From: Rhizobium sp. 32-5/1
GTDB lineage: Bacteria > Pseudomonadota > Alphaproteobacteria > Rhizobiales > Rhizobiaceae
Reading direction: 5' to 3'
DNA: 64,000 nucleotides
Assembly: GCF_029537235.1 (NCBI RefSeq)
Contig: NZ_CP120639.1
Span: 248,001 to 312,000, forward strand
The notes below the pieces were generated by a model, which worked only from the letters and a program-made list of their open reading frames with translations, did no database searches and was not told where the DNA came from. Shown here one piece after another: positions 17,709 to 26,928 of the stretch; the first letter of the stretch is position 1, and each line of letters begins with the position of its first letter. The position numbers and the translations under genes were made by a program.

Positions 17709-18745
17709 TCACTCCGCAAAGGCCGGCATGACATCGGCGATAAAGCGCTCGAGCGAGACCTTCTTGCGCTCGAAGCTCATGCCCGTGTCGATCCAAAAGG
17801 AATATTCGTCATAGCCCATCGCCTCATAGGCTTTCAGGCGCGCGATGACCTCCTGGGAATTGCCGACAACGTTGTTTTTGCGCATGACGTCGCCCGACAG
17901 CATGGCATTGGCGACGATCTCTTCTGCAGAAATCCGTTCGATCAGCCCCTGGTGGATCGGCTTCTCGTTCTTGAACCAGGCGAAGAAATAGTTGTAGTAG
18001 ACGCTCATCTCATACGCCGCCTGGGCGATGTCCGCCTCGTCCGATCCGACATAGGTGTGGCGCAGCAGCATGATCTTCGGGCGCTCGATCTCCGCGTGTT
18101 TGATGCAGGCGTCATTGAACCGCGCCATCAACGTTTCGACCTCGTCATCGCCCTGCCACAGCGGCGTGACCTGCACGTTGCAGCCGTTTGCAACGGCGAA
18201 TTCATGGCTGTTGGGATCACGCGCCGCCACCCAGATCGGCGGATATTTCTGGATCGGCTTGGGCGCTGCCGTCGTTAAGGAAACTGGTAGAACTCGCCGT
18301 TGTGGGCATAATCGCCCTCCCAGAGCTTCTGGACAGCCGGGATCAACTCGCGCATGCGCTGGCCGGCACCCCAGGCATCGAGACCCGGCAGCAGGCGCTC
18401 ATATTCGAAGGCATAGGCGCCGCGGGCAATCCCGATGTCGAGCCGCCCGTCGCAGATGAGGTCGGTCATTGCCGCTTCGCCGGCAAGCTTGATCGGATGC
18501 CAGAAGGGCGCAATGACCGTTCCGGTGCCCAGCCGGACGTTTTTGGTGCGCCGCGCCAGATCGGCGATGGTCACGAAGGGGTTCGGCGCGATGGTGAAGT
18601 CCATGCCATGGTGCTCGCCGGTCCAGATCGCATGCATGCCGCCCTTGTCAGCGATTTCGCAGAGTGCCACGAACTCCTCGTACAGGCTCTTGTGATCCTG
18701 TTCGGCGTCGAGGCGTTCCATGTGGACGAAGAGGGAGAATTTCAT
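17709..18745 (-). CDS. Luciferase-like (LLM class) flavin-dependent monooxygenase, one frameshift
   Basis: First part from 18745: MKFSLFVHMERLDAEQDHKS, IWTGEHHGMDFTIAPNP, TKNVRLGTGTVIAPFWHPIK, typical of bacterial luciferase-fold oxygenases using reduced FMN. It stops at GEFYQFP, but the neighbouring frame continues without loss as KPIQKYPPIWVAARDPNS through to the stop at 17709. One added base at the GG of 18279-18280 (CC to CCC on the coding strand) gives an uninterrupted ~345-residue protein. Its partner reductase is encoded just upstream. Probably a sequencing error; if real, the pathway is dead at this step. Confidence 0.82.
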
Positions 18746-18748
18746 CGT

Positions 18749-19674
18749 TCAGGCTTTCCTTGCGACCGGGTGGACCTTGCCGGCGGTTTCATTGCCAAAA
18801 TAGACGCCGAAATTGCCGATCGAACTTTCGGCGGTAAAGCGCCTCAAAATATCGGCAGTAGCCGGATTGGCCAGCCTCTCCGGTGTTAGGTCGGCGGGTT
18901 GGAGGAAGCGACCTTTTGCGGGCTCCCCTCGCCCCCCGAGGCGCGGTAGACGATATGCTGGCGACCATCGGTTCGGCTTTCATAGACCGAATAGAGAAAG
19001 CCGACGGAAACCGGAAGGCCGGTCAGTTCTTTCAGATAGGCGCCCAGTGTTGCTGGCGGATCGGCATCATCCATGGCGCAGGACGGCAGAGACAAGCGCT
19101 CATCCCCGAGCATCAGGACAGAGCCATTGCGCTCCAAGACGGCGCTCAGTTCCACCGCGCCATCCGCCGCGGCGGAAACCGCTTTGCCCGCCAGGGCCGG
19201 GGTAAAATAGCTGCCCTTGGCATAACCGAGGCCGTTCAGGCCATTGTCGGCGAAGGCCCGGACACGACCCATGAGGATCACATGATCTCCGGCCTCGATC
19301 ACCTGTTCCATCGAACAATCGAACCAGGCGGCGGTATGGTCGAAGACCGGCGCACCGTGCGGTCCGGCTTTCCATTCCACAGCCGAGAATCGATCCTCGA
19401 CGGGCCGCGCGAAGGTGTTGGAGACATCCTTTTGGGTCTCCGACAGGATGTTGACCGCGAAGCCATGAGCTTCCGTCATCACCGCAAAGTTCCGCGAGGT
19501 TTTCGCAAGACAGACCAGAAGCAAAGGCGGATCGAGCGACACGGAGGTAAAGGAATTGGCCGTGAAGCCGATCGGTTGGCCGGCCGGATCATGGGCGGTG
19601 ACAACCGTCACGCCGGTCGGGAAGGACCCGAAGGCATTGCGCAGGGCGCGGGCATCGAAGTTTGCGTCACTCAT
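18749..19674 (-). CDS. Flavin reductase family protein, C-terminal frameshift
   Basis: The N-terminal 160 residues are a flavin reductase domain (RNAFGSFPTGVTVVTAHDPA, GFTANSFTSVSLDPPLLLVC, HGFAVNILSE), as in HpaC/RutF, which supplies FMNH2 to the monooxygenase. The present frame ends at 18886, but another frame continues as GRFLQPADLTPERLANPATA to a stop at 18749, four bases before the monooxygenase start. The break is at the AAAA run (plus strand TTTT 18914-18917); AAAAA restores about 308 residues. The extra C-terminal domain (YLKELTGLPVSVGFLYSVYE) is found in some two-domain members. Confidence 0.8.
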
Positions 19675-20468
19675 TTGATCCTCTCCTCAAGAGCCAGCCA
19701 GTCCGACAGGATCGCGTTGACCTCACCGGGTGCCGTCAGATTGACCATATGTCTCTGCCCCTCAAGCACCACCGCGTAACCGGCTGGCGCGGCGTCTGCC
19801 ATGGCCTTTGCCATGGCTGGCGTCGAGTTGGGATCATCTGCTCCCGTTAGAAACAGAGCTGGACAGCGAACTTTCGGCCAGCGATCGGCATAGGTGGCAT
19901 CGCCGGTCGCAAAGGCCGTGTAGGCTGTCGCATATCCGTTGGGATCGACGGACGACAGCCAGTTCCTGGTCAGGCGGTAGGCCTCGCTTTCGCGGCTGTC
20001 TTCGCCGAACCAGCGCAGGAGTGGCCCCTCGAAATCGATGGCACCCTTGGAAATCTCTCTTGCCCGCGCAACAACCGCCGCGCTGGCATTTGCATCGCGG
20101 CGATAGACGCCATTGAGAAGAGCGACGCGTGCGACTTTCTTGCCCAAGGAGGCGGCAGCACCGCCGGCTATGAGAGCGCCCATCGAATGGCCGGCCAAGT
20201 TGACATGCTCCAAGCCCAGGTCGTCGAAAAACACCGAAAGCCAATCCACGAAGGCCTCAAGACCTGAACCTTCGGCAAGCGCGCGGCTTTCGCCGTGTCC
20301 CGGCATATCGACGGCAATCACCCGGTGCGTGCTACAAAGAGCTGCCATCTGCGGCGCCCATGCCTCCAGTCGCATCCCGACGCCGTGGATCAGGACAAGC
20401 GGTGCACCGCTGCCCGCTTCCGCCCAGGCCGTGCCGTTTCTGCTGTGGAGCCTCCGGATCGTATCCAT
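19671..20468 (-). CDS. Alpha/beta hydrolase
   Basis: 265 residues with the alpha/beta-hydrolase fold marks: oxyanion region LVLIHGVGMRLEAW, nucleophile elbow AGHSMGALIAGG, acid in LFLTGADDPNSTP and His in LEGQRHMVNLTAP. Such proteins in flavin-monooxygenase operons (for example RutD) hydrolyse carbamate-, ester- or enol-type intermediates after ring opening. It overlaps the flavin reductase start by four bases (ATGA). The substrate cannot be read from sequence. Confidence 0.88.
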   Translation of the reverse strand: MDTIRRLHSRNGTAWAEAGSGAPLVLIHGVGMRLEAWAPQMAALCSTHRVIAVDMPGHGESRALAEGSGLEAFVDWLSVFFDDLGLEHVNLAGHSMGALIAGGAAASLGKKVARVALLNGVYRRDANASAAVVARAREISKGAIDFEGPLLRWFGEDSRESEAYRLTRNWLSSVDPNGYATAYTAFATGDATYADRWPKVRCPALFLTGADDPNSTPAMAKAMADAAPAGYAVVLEGQRHMVNLTAPGEVNAILSDWLALEERIK

Positions 20469-20475
20469 GACAAAC

Positions 20476-21078
20476 TCAAACCGCCGCCGGATTGTCGCTG
20501 TCGTGGCCGAGGTCTTTCAAGTCCTGGTATCGGTCTCCGATCCGGTGATGCGGCCGCCCGCCAACTGAAGCACCCAACGCAACAACAATTTCGCCAGCGG
20601 CTGGCGCATCGGGAATGGAAGTCTGGATCGTCAGATAGTGCGAGCGACGGCCCTCGTCGTTCTTGTCCATCAAGGGAATCATCAAGGGCGCATGGGCTGG
20701 GCCGCGGGTGTTGCAGAAGGCGAGATAGGACTTCGCGCCAACGGCCTGGCGATAATGATTGCCGAAGCGAAGCGTGTGGATCAGCGCCGAGGCGTGTTCA
20801 AGTTCGCCGTCCAGACCGACGACCGCAGCTTTTCCATAAGCTTCGACGAGGTCACCTGAACCGACGGCATCGAGGATCATCTTGGTGAGAAGTGCGCCGA
20901 GCACCGGCGCTGCCGCATGGATTTCGGGTTTGAGATCTTCGACATAGCCACGGCCGGCCCAGGGATTTTTGACGACTGCAATCGCGGCGAAGAGCCTGAG
21001 CGGCGTTGCAGCAGCCCTGCCGCCCTCGATCAGCGTCGTTTCGACCTGCAGTAGCGTTTTGCGGATCTCGATGGCCAT
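20476..21078 (-). CDS. Amino-acid synthesis family protein (AA_synth/DUF1185)
   Basis: 200 residues: MAIEIRKTLLQVETTLIEGG, NPWAGRGYVEDLKPEIHAAA, GKAAVVGLDGELEHASALIH, and PDAPAAGEIVVALGASVGGR. This matches the family labelled amino acid synthesis (Pfam AA_synth), for which no firm reaction is established to my knowledge. It is the first gene of the operon, directly opposite the GntR regulator, and is followed eight bases later by the hydrolase. Recurrence of the family beside luciferase-like oxygenases suggests a hydrolytic or ring-opening role; that is inference. Confidence 0.82.
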   Translation of the reverse strand: MAIEIRKTLLQVETTLIEGGRAAATPLRLFAAIAVVKNPWAGRGYVEDLKPEIHAAAPVLGALLTKMILDAVGSGDLVEAYGKAAVVGLDGELEHASALIHTLRFGNHYRQAVGAKSYLAFCNTRGPAHAPLMIPLMDKNDEGRRSHYLTIQTSIPDAPAAGEIVVALGASVGGRPHHRIGDRYQDLKDLGHDSDNPAAV

Positions 21079-21110
21079 GCCTGTGTCCTTGCGTCATTTC
21101 GATATTCCGT

Positions 21111-21128
21111 ATGTTGGTATACCATCAT
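21111..21128. promoter_or_regulatory. Palindromic GntR-type operator
   Basis: ATG-T-TGGTATACCA-T-CAT is an almost perfect 18-base palindrome, with the inner ten bases (21115-21124) perfect. It lies in the 100-base gap between the divergent catabolic operon and the GntR gene. FCD-subfamily GntR proteins commonly bind TGGTATACCA-like sites, so both promoters are likely controlled here. Confidence 0.65.
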
Positions 21129-21178
21129 ATCAAGTGTCAAGCCTTGTCTTGAAACTTTCTAGCGTCTATGACTGGGTG

Positions 21179-21910
21179 ATGAGCCAGAAGCTGTTTGCCG
21201 CCACCGCCGACGATCCCGTCCAGGACCCAGCCATGCTGCGGATCGACAATCCGCCCGTGACCCTGCGCGAGATGGCCCTGGAGCGGCTGCGCAACGCGAT
21301 TATTGCCGGTATTTTTCGGCCGGGTCAGCGGCTGGTGGAGCGCGCGCTCTGCGACCAACTGGGCGTATCGCGCTCGGTCATCCGGGAAGTTCTTAGGCAT
21401 CTGGAGGCCGAGGGATTGGTTGAGATGGCACCGAAACAGGGGCCGATCGTGGCATTGATCGCCTGGCACCAGGCCCGTCAGATCTACGACATCCGTATTG
21501 CGCTGGAAACGACGGCGGTTGCCGATTGCGCGCGCGGCGCAGATCCGGACACCAAGGAAAAACTGCGGACCGTGCTTGAGGATCTTGACCGGAACTCCCG
21601 CAAGAACGATGCACTGACGATCCTCGCCGCGACCAACGCTTTTTATGAAACCATCTTTCTGTCCGGCGGCCACGAGATTGCCTGGGATATCGTCAAGCGG
21701 CTGAACGGCCGAATTTCCCGCCTGCGCGTCATGACGCTCGCGACAGCCAACCGGACGATCTCCGGTCCGGCCAATATGCGCGCCATTTTCGATGCGATCC
21801 TGCGCAACGATCCGGATGCAGCGACAGCCGCCTGCCGGGCGCATATCACCGAGGCCGCGCGGATTGCGGAGGGTCTTCTTTCCCCAGAAACGCCAGCGAC
21901 CATTGCCTGA
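21179..21910 (+). CDS. GntR-family transcriptional regulator (FCD subfamily)
   Basis: 243 residues from MSQKLFAATADDP; the upstream open frame overlaps the divergent gene and operator and is discarded. Winged helix at residues 30-95 (LERLRNAIIAGIFRPGQRLV, LCDQLGVSRSVIREVLRHLE), then an FCD effector domain with metal/ligand residues DIRIALETTAVADCA and the C-terminal ACRAHITEAARIAEG. Expected to repress the divergent ten-gene operon until a pathway intermediate binds. Confidence 0.88.
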   Translation: MSQKLFAATADDPVQDPAMLRIDNPPVTLREMALERLRNAIIAGIFRPGQRLVERALCDQLGVSRSVIREVLRHLEAEGLVEMAPKQGPIVALIAWHQARQIYDIRIALETTAVADCARGADPDTKEKLRTVLEDLDRNSRKNDALTILAATNAFYETIFLSGGHEIAWDIVKRLNGRISRLRVMTLATANRTISGPANMRAIFDAILRNDPDAATAACRAHITEAARIAEGLLSPETPATIA

Positions 21911-22066
21911 CTTCGGCAGGCTCTCAATCTTCAGGAATGTTTTGGAGCATTTCACCCAAAAAAGCGCGCGGGCAATCGGCGCTACGTCTTTCAAGCATAA
22001 GGATTGTCGCATATTGCTGCTTGTTGCTCGATGACCGAGCCAACCTACTATTTTGAGGGGACTTCC

Positions 22067-22426
22067 ATGAAACGCGCTCTGTTTGCGATCCTGCTTGGTC
22101 TTGCAATGGCCGCACCTGCGGCGGCGCAGACCGTCAACGCCGGAAAATATAAAGTCGAAGGTACGAACCTTGACGGGTCCGCCTACTCGGGCACCGCCGA
22201 AATCACGCTGGCCAGCGAAACAACTTGCGTGATCGAATGGGAAACGGCCGGCACCAAGTCCACCGGCGTCTGCATGCTCAACGGCGATGCCTTTGCGGCT
22301 GCCTATATACTCGAGGACGCAATTGGTCTGGTTGTCTACAAGGTGAACGGAAACGGCACGCTCGACGGTGCATGGACGATTACCGGCAAGGACGGCAGCG
22401 GCACGGAAACGCTGACCGAGCAATAA
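22067..22426 (+). CDS. Small secreted protein of unknown function
   Basis: 119 residues with a signal peptide (MKRALFAILLGLAMAAPAAA, cleavage before QTVNAG). The mature part is short and beta-rich (GKYKVEGTNLDGSAYSGTAE) with two cysteines (TTCVIEWET, TGVCMLNG) that could form a disulfide. ATG at 22067 is preceded by GAGGGGA. Similar small periplasmic proteins occur across Rhizobiales, but I do not know a function. Confidence 0.75.
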   Translation: MKRALFAILLGLAMAAPAAAQTVNAGKYKVEGTNLDGSAYSGTAEITLASETTCVIEWETAGTKSTGVCMLNGDAFAAAYILEDAIGLVVYKVNGNGTLDGAWTITGKDGSGTETLTEQ

Positions 22427-22504
22427 TCAAGACCTTTGCTCGGGGCACTGGATATCAAAAACGCACCGATGCTGGCGGGAGGGCGACCGACCGCCAGCAT
22501 CGGT

Positions 22505-22728
22505 TTATGCGGTTCCGTTCATGGCGGCGCGTAAGACATCGTTGATGCGATCCTGCCAACCGGGACCATCTTTCTGGAAATATTCGAGCACGACGCTGTC
22601 GATCTTGATCGATACGAGCTCCTTGGTGTTGGGGATGGCGGCTGCTTCCCGCGCTGGCGCCACAGCTTTTTTGCGGGCTTGAACAAGGCTTCGGCTGCAT
22701 CCATTGGGTTAAGCGGTCTGCGTGCCAT
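22505..22728 (-). CDS. BrnA-type antitoxin, one frameshift, no cognate toxin seen
   Basis: Starts MARRPLNPMDAAEALFKPAK; after the A-run it continues in another frame as NTKELVSIKIDSVVLEYFQK and DGPGWQDRINDVLRAAM, the diagnostic BrnA antitoxin core (a ribbon-helix-helix-like C-terminus). One extra base in the A6 run (plus strand T-run 22667-22672) restores about 74 residues. BrnT toxins usually sit just upstream of brnA; none is visible here on either strand, so this is an orphan antitoxin or a solitary regulator. Confidence 0.65.
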
Positions 22729-22786
22729 AGGCGTATCCTCTTCTTCTGCAGAAATTTAGGTCAGCCAGAGCTGTTCGAAATCGCAT

Positions 22787-23575
22787 CTACGGCATCAACT
22801 GTCCGCCATTGACTTCGATAATCTGCCCCGTGATGTAGCCGGACAGCATGTCGGAGGCAAGGAACAGGTACGCGCCGACACATTCGTCCGGCGAGCCAAC
22901 GCGGCCCATGGGCACCGTCTTCCGCTGGGCGTCCAGCATTTCCGGACTGGTATAGCGATCATGGAAAGGCGTGGAAATCACGCCCGGCGCGACCGCATTG
23001 ACGCGGATGCCATCCGCCACGAATTCCTTGGCATGTCCTCTGGTGATGGTCGAGACAAAGCCCTTGGAGGCCGCATAGAGGATGGCTCCGTTGCCGCCGC
23101 CATTGCGCGCGGCGATTGAGGTCGTGTTGATGATAAAGCCGCCTTGTTTGGCAAGGAAAGGCTGGGCTGCCCGGGTGGCGGCCAGCACAGAACGCGCATT
23201 GAGGTTCATCACCCGCTCATAATGGGCGTCGCTCATTTCCGCAGTCGTCATCCGGCCGAGCATGCCGCCGGCATTGTTGATCAATCCATCAAGACGACCA
23301 AAATGTGCCGCCGCTTCAGTGACCACACGCTCGGTTTCACCCTCGACCGACACGTCCCCCTGGACGAGCACCACATCGCCATCTGCGGCTGATACCTCTG
23401 CGGCGAGCTCCGTCGCTGCCGCACGGCTCTCATTGTAATGAATAGCGACCTTTGCGCCCTGCGCCGCGAAAGCCCGCACAAGGGCGGCGCCGATCCCTGT
23501 GGAAGCACCGGTGATAAGCACCGCTTTGCCTGCCAGGTCCGGAATCCGCATTCCGCTCCACACTGCATCCACCAT
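22787..23575 (-). CDS. Short-chain dehydrogenase/reductase
   Basis: 262 residues with the classical SDR motifs: cofactor loop LITGASTGIGAALVRAF, NNAGG at the end of strand 4, catalytic Ser in INTTSIAARNGGG, Tyr/Lys in ILYAASKGFVSTI, and a closing EVNGGQLMP. NAD(P)H-dependent oxidoreductase of the FabG-like group. It lies 166 bases downstream of apnL on the same strand and may be co-transcribed with the apiose genes, but no step of the recognised route needs it. Confidence 0.88.
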   Translation of the reverse strand: MVDAVWSGMRIPDLAGKAVLITGASTGIGAALVRAFAAQGAKVAIHYNESRAAATELAAEVSAADGDVVLVQGDVSVEGETERVVTEAAAHFGRLDGLINNAGGMLGRMTTAEMSDAHYERVMNLNARSVLAATRAAQPFLAKQGGFIINTTSIAARNGGGNGAILYAASKGFVSTITRGHAKEFVADGIRVNAVAPGVISTPFHDRYTSPEMLDAQRKTVPMGRVGSPDECVGAYLFLASDMLSGYITGQIIEVNGGQLMP

Positions 23576-23741
23576 ATCCTAAACCTCCTCGTGCGTTTTT
23601 CCGCTCATGCGTTTGCTCCACCGCTGCAGCATCAGCTGAGTTGAAGGCGACGCTACTGCATATTGGCGGAAATCGGAATCGATATATGGTGCGAAGCCAG
23701 GCAACCTCAACACAGGTGATACAAGAGCGACAGTAGCCCTC

Positions 23742-25676
23742 TCAAAAATCTATCCGGGCAATGGCCAAGGGTGGCAGCGCCAAAAGTCCGCCTGAGAATT
23801 CGGCATCAGACAGGCTGTCCGACTGCCTGGCGGTCTCATCGACAATCGAAAGTCTGCCCTGCGACGACTGGTCCAGTGCAGACAGGTCGATCGTCTGCAC
23901 ATGAGCCGTGATGTTGACTGCCAGAAGCGCTGTTTCCTCATTCGCTTGAACCAGAAATGCCAGCGCTTTTTCTGGGTGAGAGGACAAACAGGCACGCCAG
24001 TTTTTAACCGAGGACTGGGCGAGCATGCGCACGACAGTGGCAAGTGGGCGTTCACCCCCGGCTGCAACCGGTTCACCCTTCCCGGCAATCAGGCCAAAAC
24101 TGCCCGTCAGCGCCGAAAGCGTTAACGTCTCTAGTCCCGCATCGAGTACCTGAATTGCGTATGCCATGGCAAAGGCCGCCCCGAACAGGCCGTTGTGACG
24201 TGGATCGCGACCGGCCATGGGGATCCGGCCACCGTCAGCGTTTTCCATCGTCCGGCTGCCATAGGGATTCTGGCGCATGGGAATGGTCGAGGGCCCCAAG
24301 CGGTAGGCCATGTCCCCGTAGATGGCGCGCACCGACCGTGTGATGAAGGGCAGAGCTTCCAGGGTCTGCATGACACTCAAATCATCGGCGGCATGCACGA
24401 TCGGATTGGTGCAGTGACTGATGAAACTAAGATCTTCTCCGGGCACGCGCTTGCGGTTGAGCTCGGTGAAATAGGACAACATCCCACCACCGAGCCGCAC
24501 ACCGGGAAACGCCATGTCTGCCGCCATGTAAATGTCTTGCAAGGGTGGGCATGCGGGCCACGGGCTGCCGGGTGGTGTTGACTGCCGATCGACGGATGGG
24601 CAGACCATGATGGCGTCAGGCACGAAGTCTGCGGCACGCATCCCGACCGCAATCTCCTGCATTTCCACGTCCAATGGGCGTTGGCAGGGAACGGCAATTT
24701 CCAGCGTGCTGGTGCCTTTGTGGATCGCGGATATTGCAGCGAAATCGATGAACGCACGGGCATCGTGCCCCGCGATTGGGTCGAAATGAAAGAGTAACTC
24801 CTGGACCTTTGGGGCGTCTGGCCGCGCGAGGACGGCAAGGCTCGCTTTGGCTTCCTCCGGCGTGATCAGCAGACCGACGGCGGGCATTTTCCCGGTAGCT
24901 TTGCTTGGGCTCAACCGGATTAGCCGTTCATGTCCGACGCCTGCTGGGTCACCGCTTGAGGCCGCGCGGCTGTCGATAATCGTGAGAGTGACCTGCTGGA
25001 TGACCGGGTTGTTGGCGGGGATCTGATAGGGCCATGGCAAAGCCAGCGGCCGAACATAGGTCTTGTAGGATGCATCCGACCAGTTGCGCTGGTCCTCCAT
25101 CTCGAACGTATCGCCGTCCAAGCGACATTCGACGCTGACGCCTGGCAGCGCCGTGTGACTGATGGCGCGCATGTCCTTGAAGGGCTGCCAAGGCTCGATG
25201 AGATCCGGTAGTTCCGTCTCTTCAAATGTGCCATCGACATGCTCGACGGTAACAGGCGTGCCGGCAACGCCGACGATCGGGTGCAGGATGCAGAAGCCAC
25301 AGCGATTGGTCGTAAAACCGGTGGCCGAGCGAGCTTCGGCGGTGAAGGTCAGCCGGCCGTCCGCCGTACCGACGATCGAGGCGCCGATGTCAAGAAAGGT
25401 ACCGCCGGGGCCCTCACAACGCGCATTGTAGGAGACGGTAAAGCCTGTCTCCGTTTCCGTGACGGCAAGGTTCGAGAGCGCGGGATCATACGTGCCCCAG
25501 TCACGGTCGCGCACCAAATAGGAAATCGCACGCAACACCTCCACGCCGTCATAGGCGATCATGCGCAGATTGCCATTGGCGAGTTGCGCAGTCAGTTTTC
25601 CGGCTCTCAAAACTCTTGGGACTGGTTCTGCTTGCGTGGTGCCATACAGTTTGAAGGCGAGATCGGCGGTGGTCAT
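23742..25676 (-). CDS. apnL: D-apionate lactonase (ApnL-like)
   Basis: A 644-residue protein beginning MTTADLAFKLYGTTQAEPVP with LRAGKLTAQLANGNLRMIAY and ISYLVRDRDWGTYDPALSN, followed by a long domain with FISHCTNPIVHAADDLSVMQ. Size and these segments agree with the large D-apionolactonases described for D-apiose catabolism, which open D-apionolactone to D-apionate. The assignment rests mainly on context: it overlaps the apiose dehydrogenase gene by four bases (ATGA) and the rest of the pathway lies upstream. A related large glycoside-hydrolase-like enzyme is the main alternative. Confidence 0.78.
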   Translation of the reverse strand: MTTADLAFKLYGTTQAEPVPRVLRAGKLTAQLANGNLRMIAYDGVEVLRAISYLVRDRDWGTYDPALSNLAVTETETGFTVSYNARCEGPGGTFLDIGASIVGTADGRLTFTAEARSATGFTTNRCGFCILHPIVGVAGTPVTVEHVDGTFEETELPDLIEPWQPFKDMRAISHTALPGVSVECRLDGDTFEMEDQRNWSDASYKTYVRPLALPWPYQIPANNPVIQQVTLTIIDSRAASSGDPAGVGHERLIRLSPSKATGKMPAVGLLITPEEAKASLAVLARPDAPKVQELLFHFDPIAGHDARAFIDFAAISAIHKGTSTLEIAVPCQRPLDVEMQEIAVGMRAADFVPDAIMVCPSVDRQSTPPGSPWPACPPLQDIYMAADMAFPGVRLGGGMLSYFTELNRKRVPGEDLSFISHCTNPIVHAADDLSVMQTLEALPFITRSVRAIYGDMAYRLGPSTIPMRQNPYGSRTMENADGGRIPMAGRDPRHNGLFGAAFAMAYAIQVLDAGLETLTLSALTGSFGLIAGKGEPVAAGGERPLATVVRMLAQSSVKNWRACLSSHPEKALAFLVQANEETALLAVNITAHVQTIDLSALDQSSQGRLSIVDETARQSDSLSDAEFSGGLLALPPLAIARIDF

Positions 25677-26706
25677 TTCAACAGGCTTCCGATGTCGACG
25701 GTGGCTTTCGAGGCGGCGCTTTCGTAGGCGGCTTCAACAAGCGCAAACGTCTTCAGATTGTCCGCTCCTGACGTCGATGTCTCCTTGCCGGCCTTCAGGC
25801 AATCGGTCCAATGCTGCTGGATGGCGAACACGCTTTCCTGGATATTGTGCCAGGGGCGAGAGGCCCAGGGCAGAAGCGACGGGGCGACATCGTTGTTGGC
25901 GGTGCCCTTGGCATGGGTGACCTGCAGCTTGTAACCCTGCGACAGCCGGATCGCGCCCTCGGTTCCATCGATCTCGATGAGCGTTTCGGGAAAAGCTTCG
26001 ATAGACTGTTTCGTCGCATAGCTGACGTCGACGATGGAGGTGGAACCGTTCTCATGGTCGAGCAGGATGGTGGCGACATCCTCACCGTTGATTTTTGAAT
26101 TGACGCGCCTTGTGCGAGCCGTCAACGCCAGCACATCACCGAGGATATAGCGGGCAATGTCCAGCGTGTGGATGCCGAGATCCTCAATGATGAAGCGCTT
26201 GCCTTGCGCGAGGTAAGGCTGGCCGGAAAAGACGTCGTAACCGGAGCGGAAGGAGAACCGACCCCAGAACGGTGTGCCGATCACACCCGAGTCCAGCGCC
26301 TTGCGCACAGCCTGGATCGGCGTCTGCCAGCGGAAATTTTCGTGGATCATCAGGGGAATGCCGGCGGCAACGCAGGCAGAGACCATGGCCTTGGCATCAG
26401 CAAGCGTCGGGGCGAACGGTTTCTGGCAGATGGCCGGAACCCTGTGGGCGGCCGCCATTTCCACAAGTGCGCGATGGCTGTTCACCGTCGTGGCGATATC
26501 AACGAAATCGAAGCCCCTTCGGCAAACATCTGCAAAGCGTCGGTATAGCGGCGCGCAATGCCGAACTGGTCGCCGACGATTTTCAGGCGCTCGGGGTCAC
26601 GGTCGCAGATGGCGACGATGTCAGCGCCTGCGACGTCGTTCCAACCGTGCATCTGGTTAACGGCGAAGAAGCCGCAGCCGATCAGGGCACCCTTGAGGTC
26701 TGACAT
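25673..26706 (-). CDS. apsD: D-apiose dehydrogenase (Gfo/Idh/MocA family), one frameshift
   Basis: Starts MSDLKGALIGCGFFAVNQMH (Rossmann nucleotide-binding loop). The first frame breaks after QMFAEG; the next frame resumes at once as FDFVDIATTVNSHRALVEMA, CQKPFAPTLADAK (family EKP-type motif with Lys), FRWQTPIQAVRKALDSG, IIEDLGIHTLDIARYILGD and an intact C-terminus. One added base at the CCCC run 26514-26517 gives about 344 residues. In the known pathway ApsD oxidises D-apiose to D-apionolactone with NAD+. Encoded between the transporter genes and apnL. Confidence 0.8.
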
Positions 26707-26794
26707 GTGTTTTCCTTCGAAACTCAAAAATCCCATTTCCGCATGAAAGGTGAGACAATTGCATATGTTCCATGGCCGCTAGCGATGGATATCC

Positions 26795-26919
26795 TCTTCT
26801 CCCCAACGGGGAGAGGTGCCGAGCGAATTCTAGGCGATGGACGGGACGGCGAAGACCCACAATGGTGGCAGTCACCCCCATCCGGCCCTTCGGGCCACCC
26901 TCTCCCGGCTGGGGAGAGA
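26795..26919. repeat. Palindromic intergenic repeat element (RIME-like)
   Basis: Three hairpins crowd the 190-base gap between the permease and apsD genes: CTCCCC-AA-CGGGGAG (26798-26814), GGCCC-TTC-GGGCC (26884-26896) and CTCTCCC-GGCT-GGGGAGAG (26899-26918). The first and third arms resemble each other in inverse orientation. This looks like the mosaic palindromic elements scattered in rhizobial genomes; it may also modulate the mRNA within the operon. Confidence 0.55.
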
Positions 26920-26928
26920 GCATCACAA

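Noticed and set aside
21137..22423. 428-codon minus-strand frame
   Set aside because: Opposes the GntR regulator and the small secreted protein; arginine/glycine-rich shadow without motifs.
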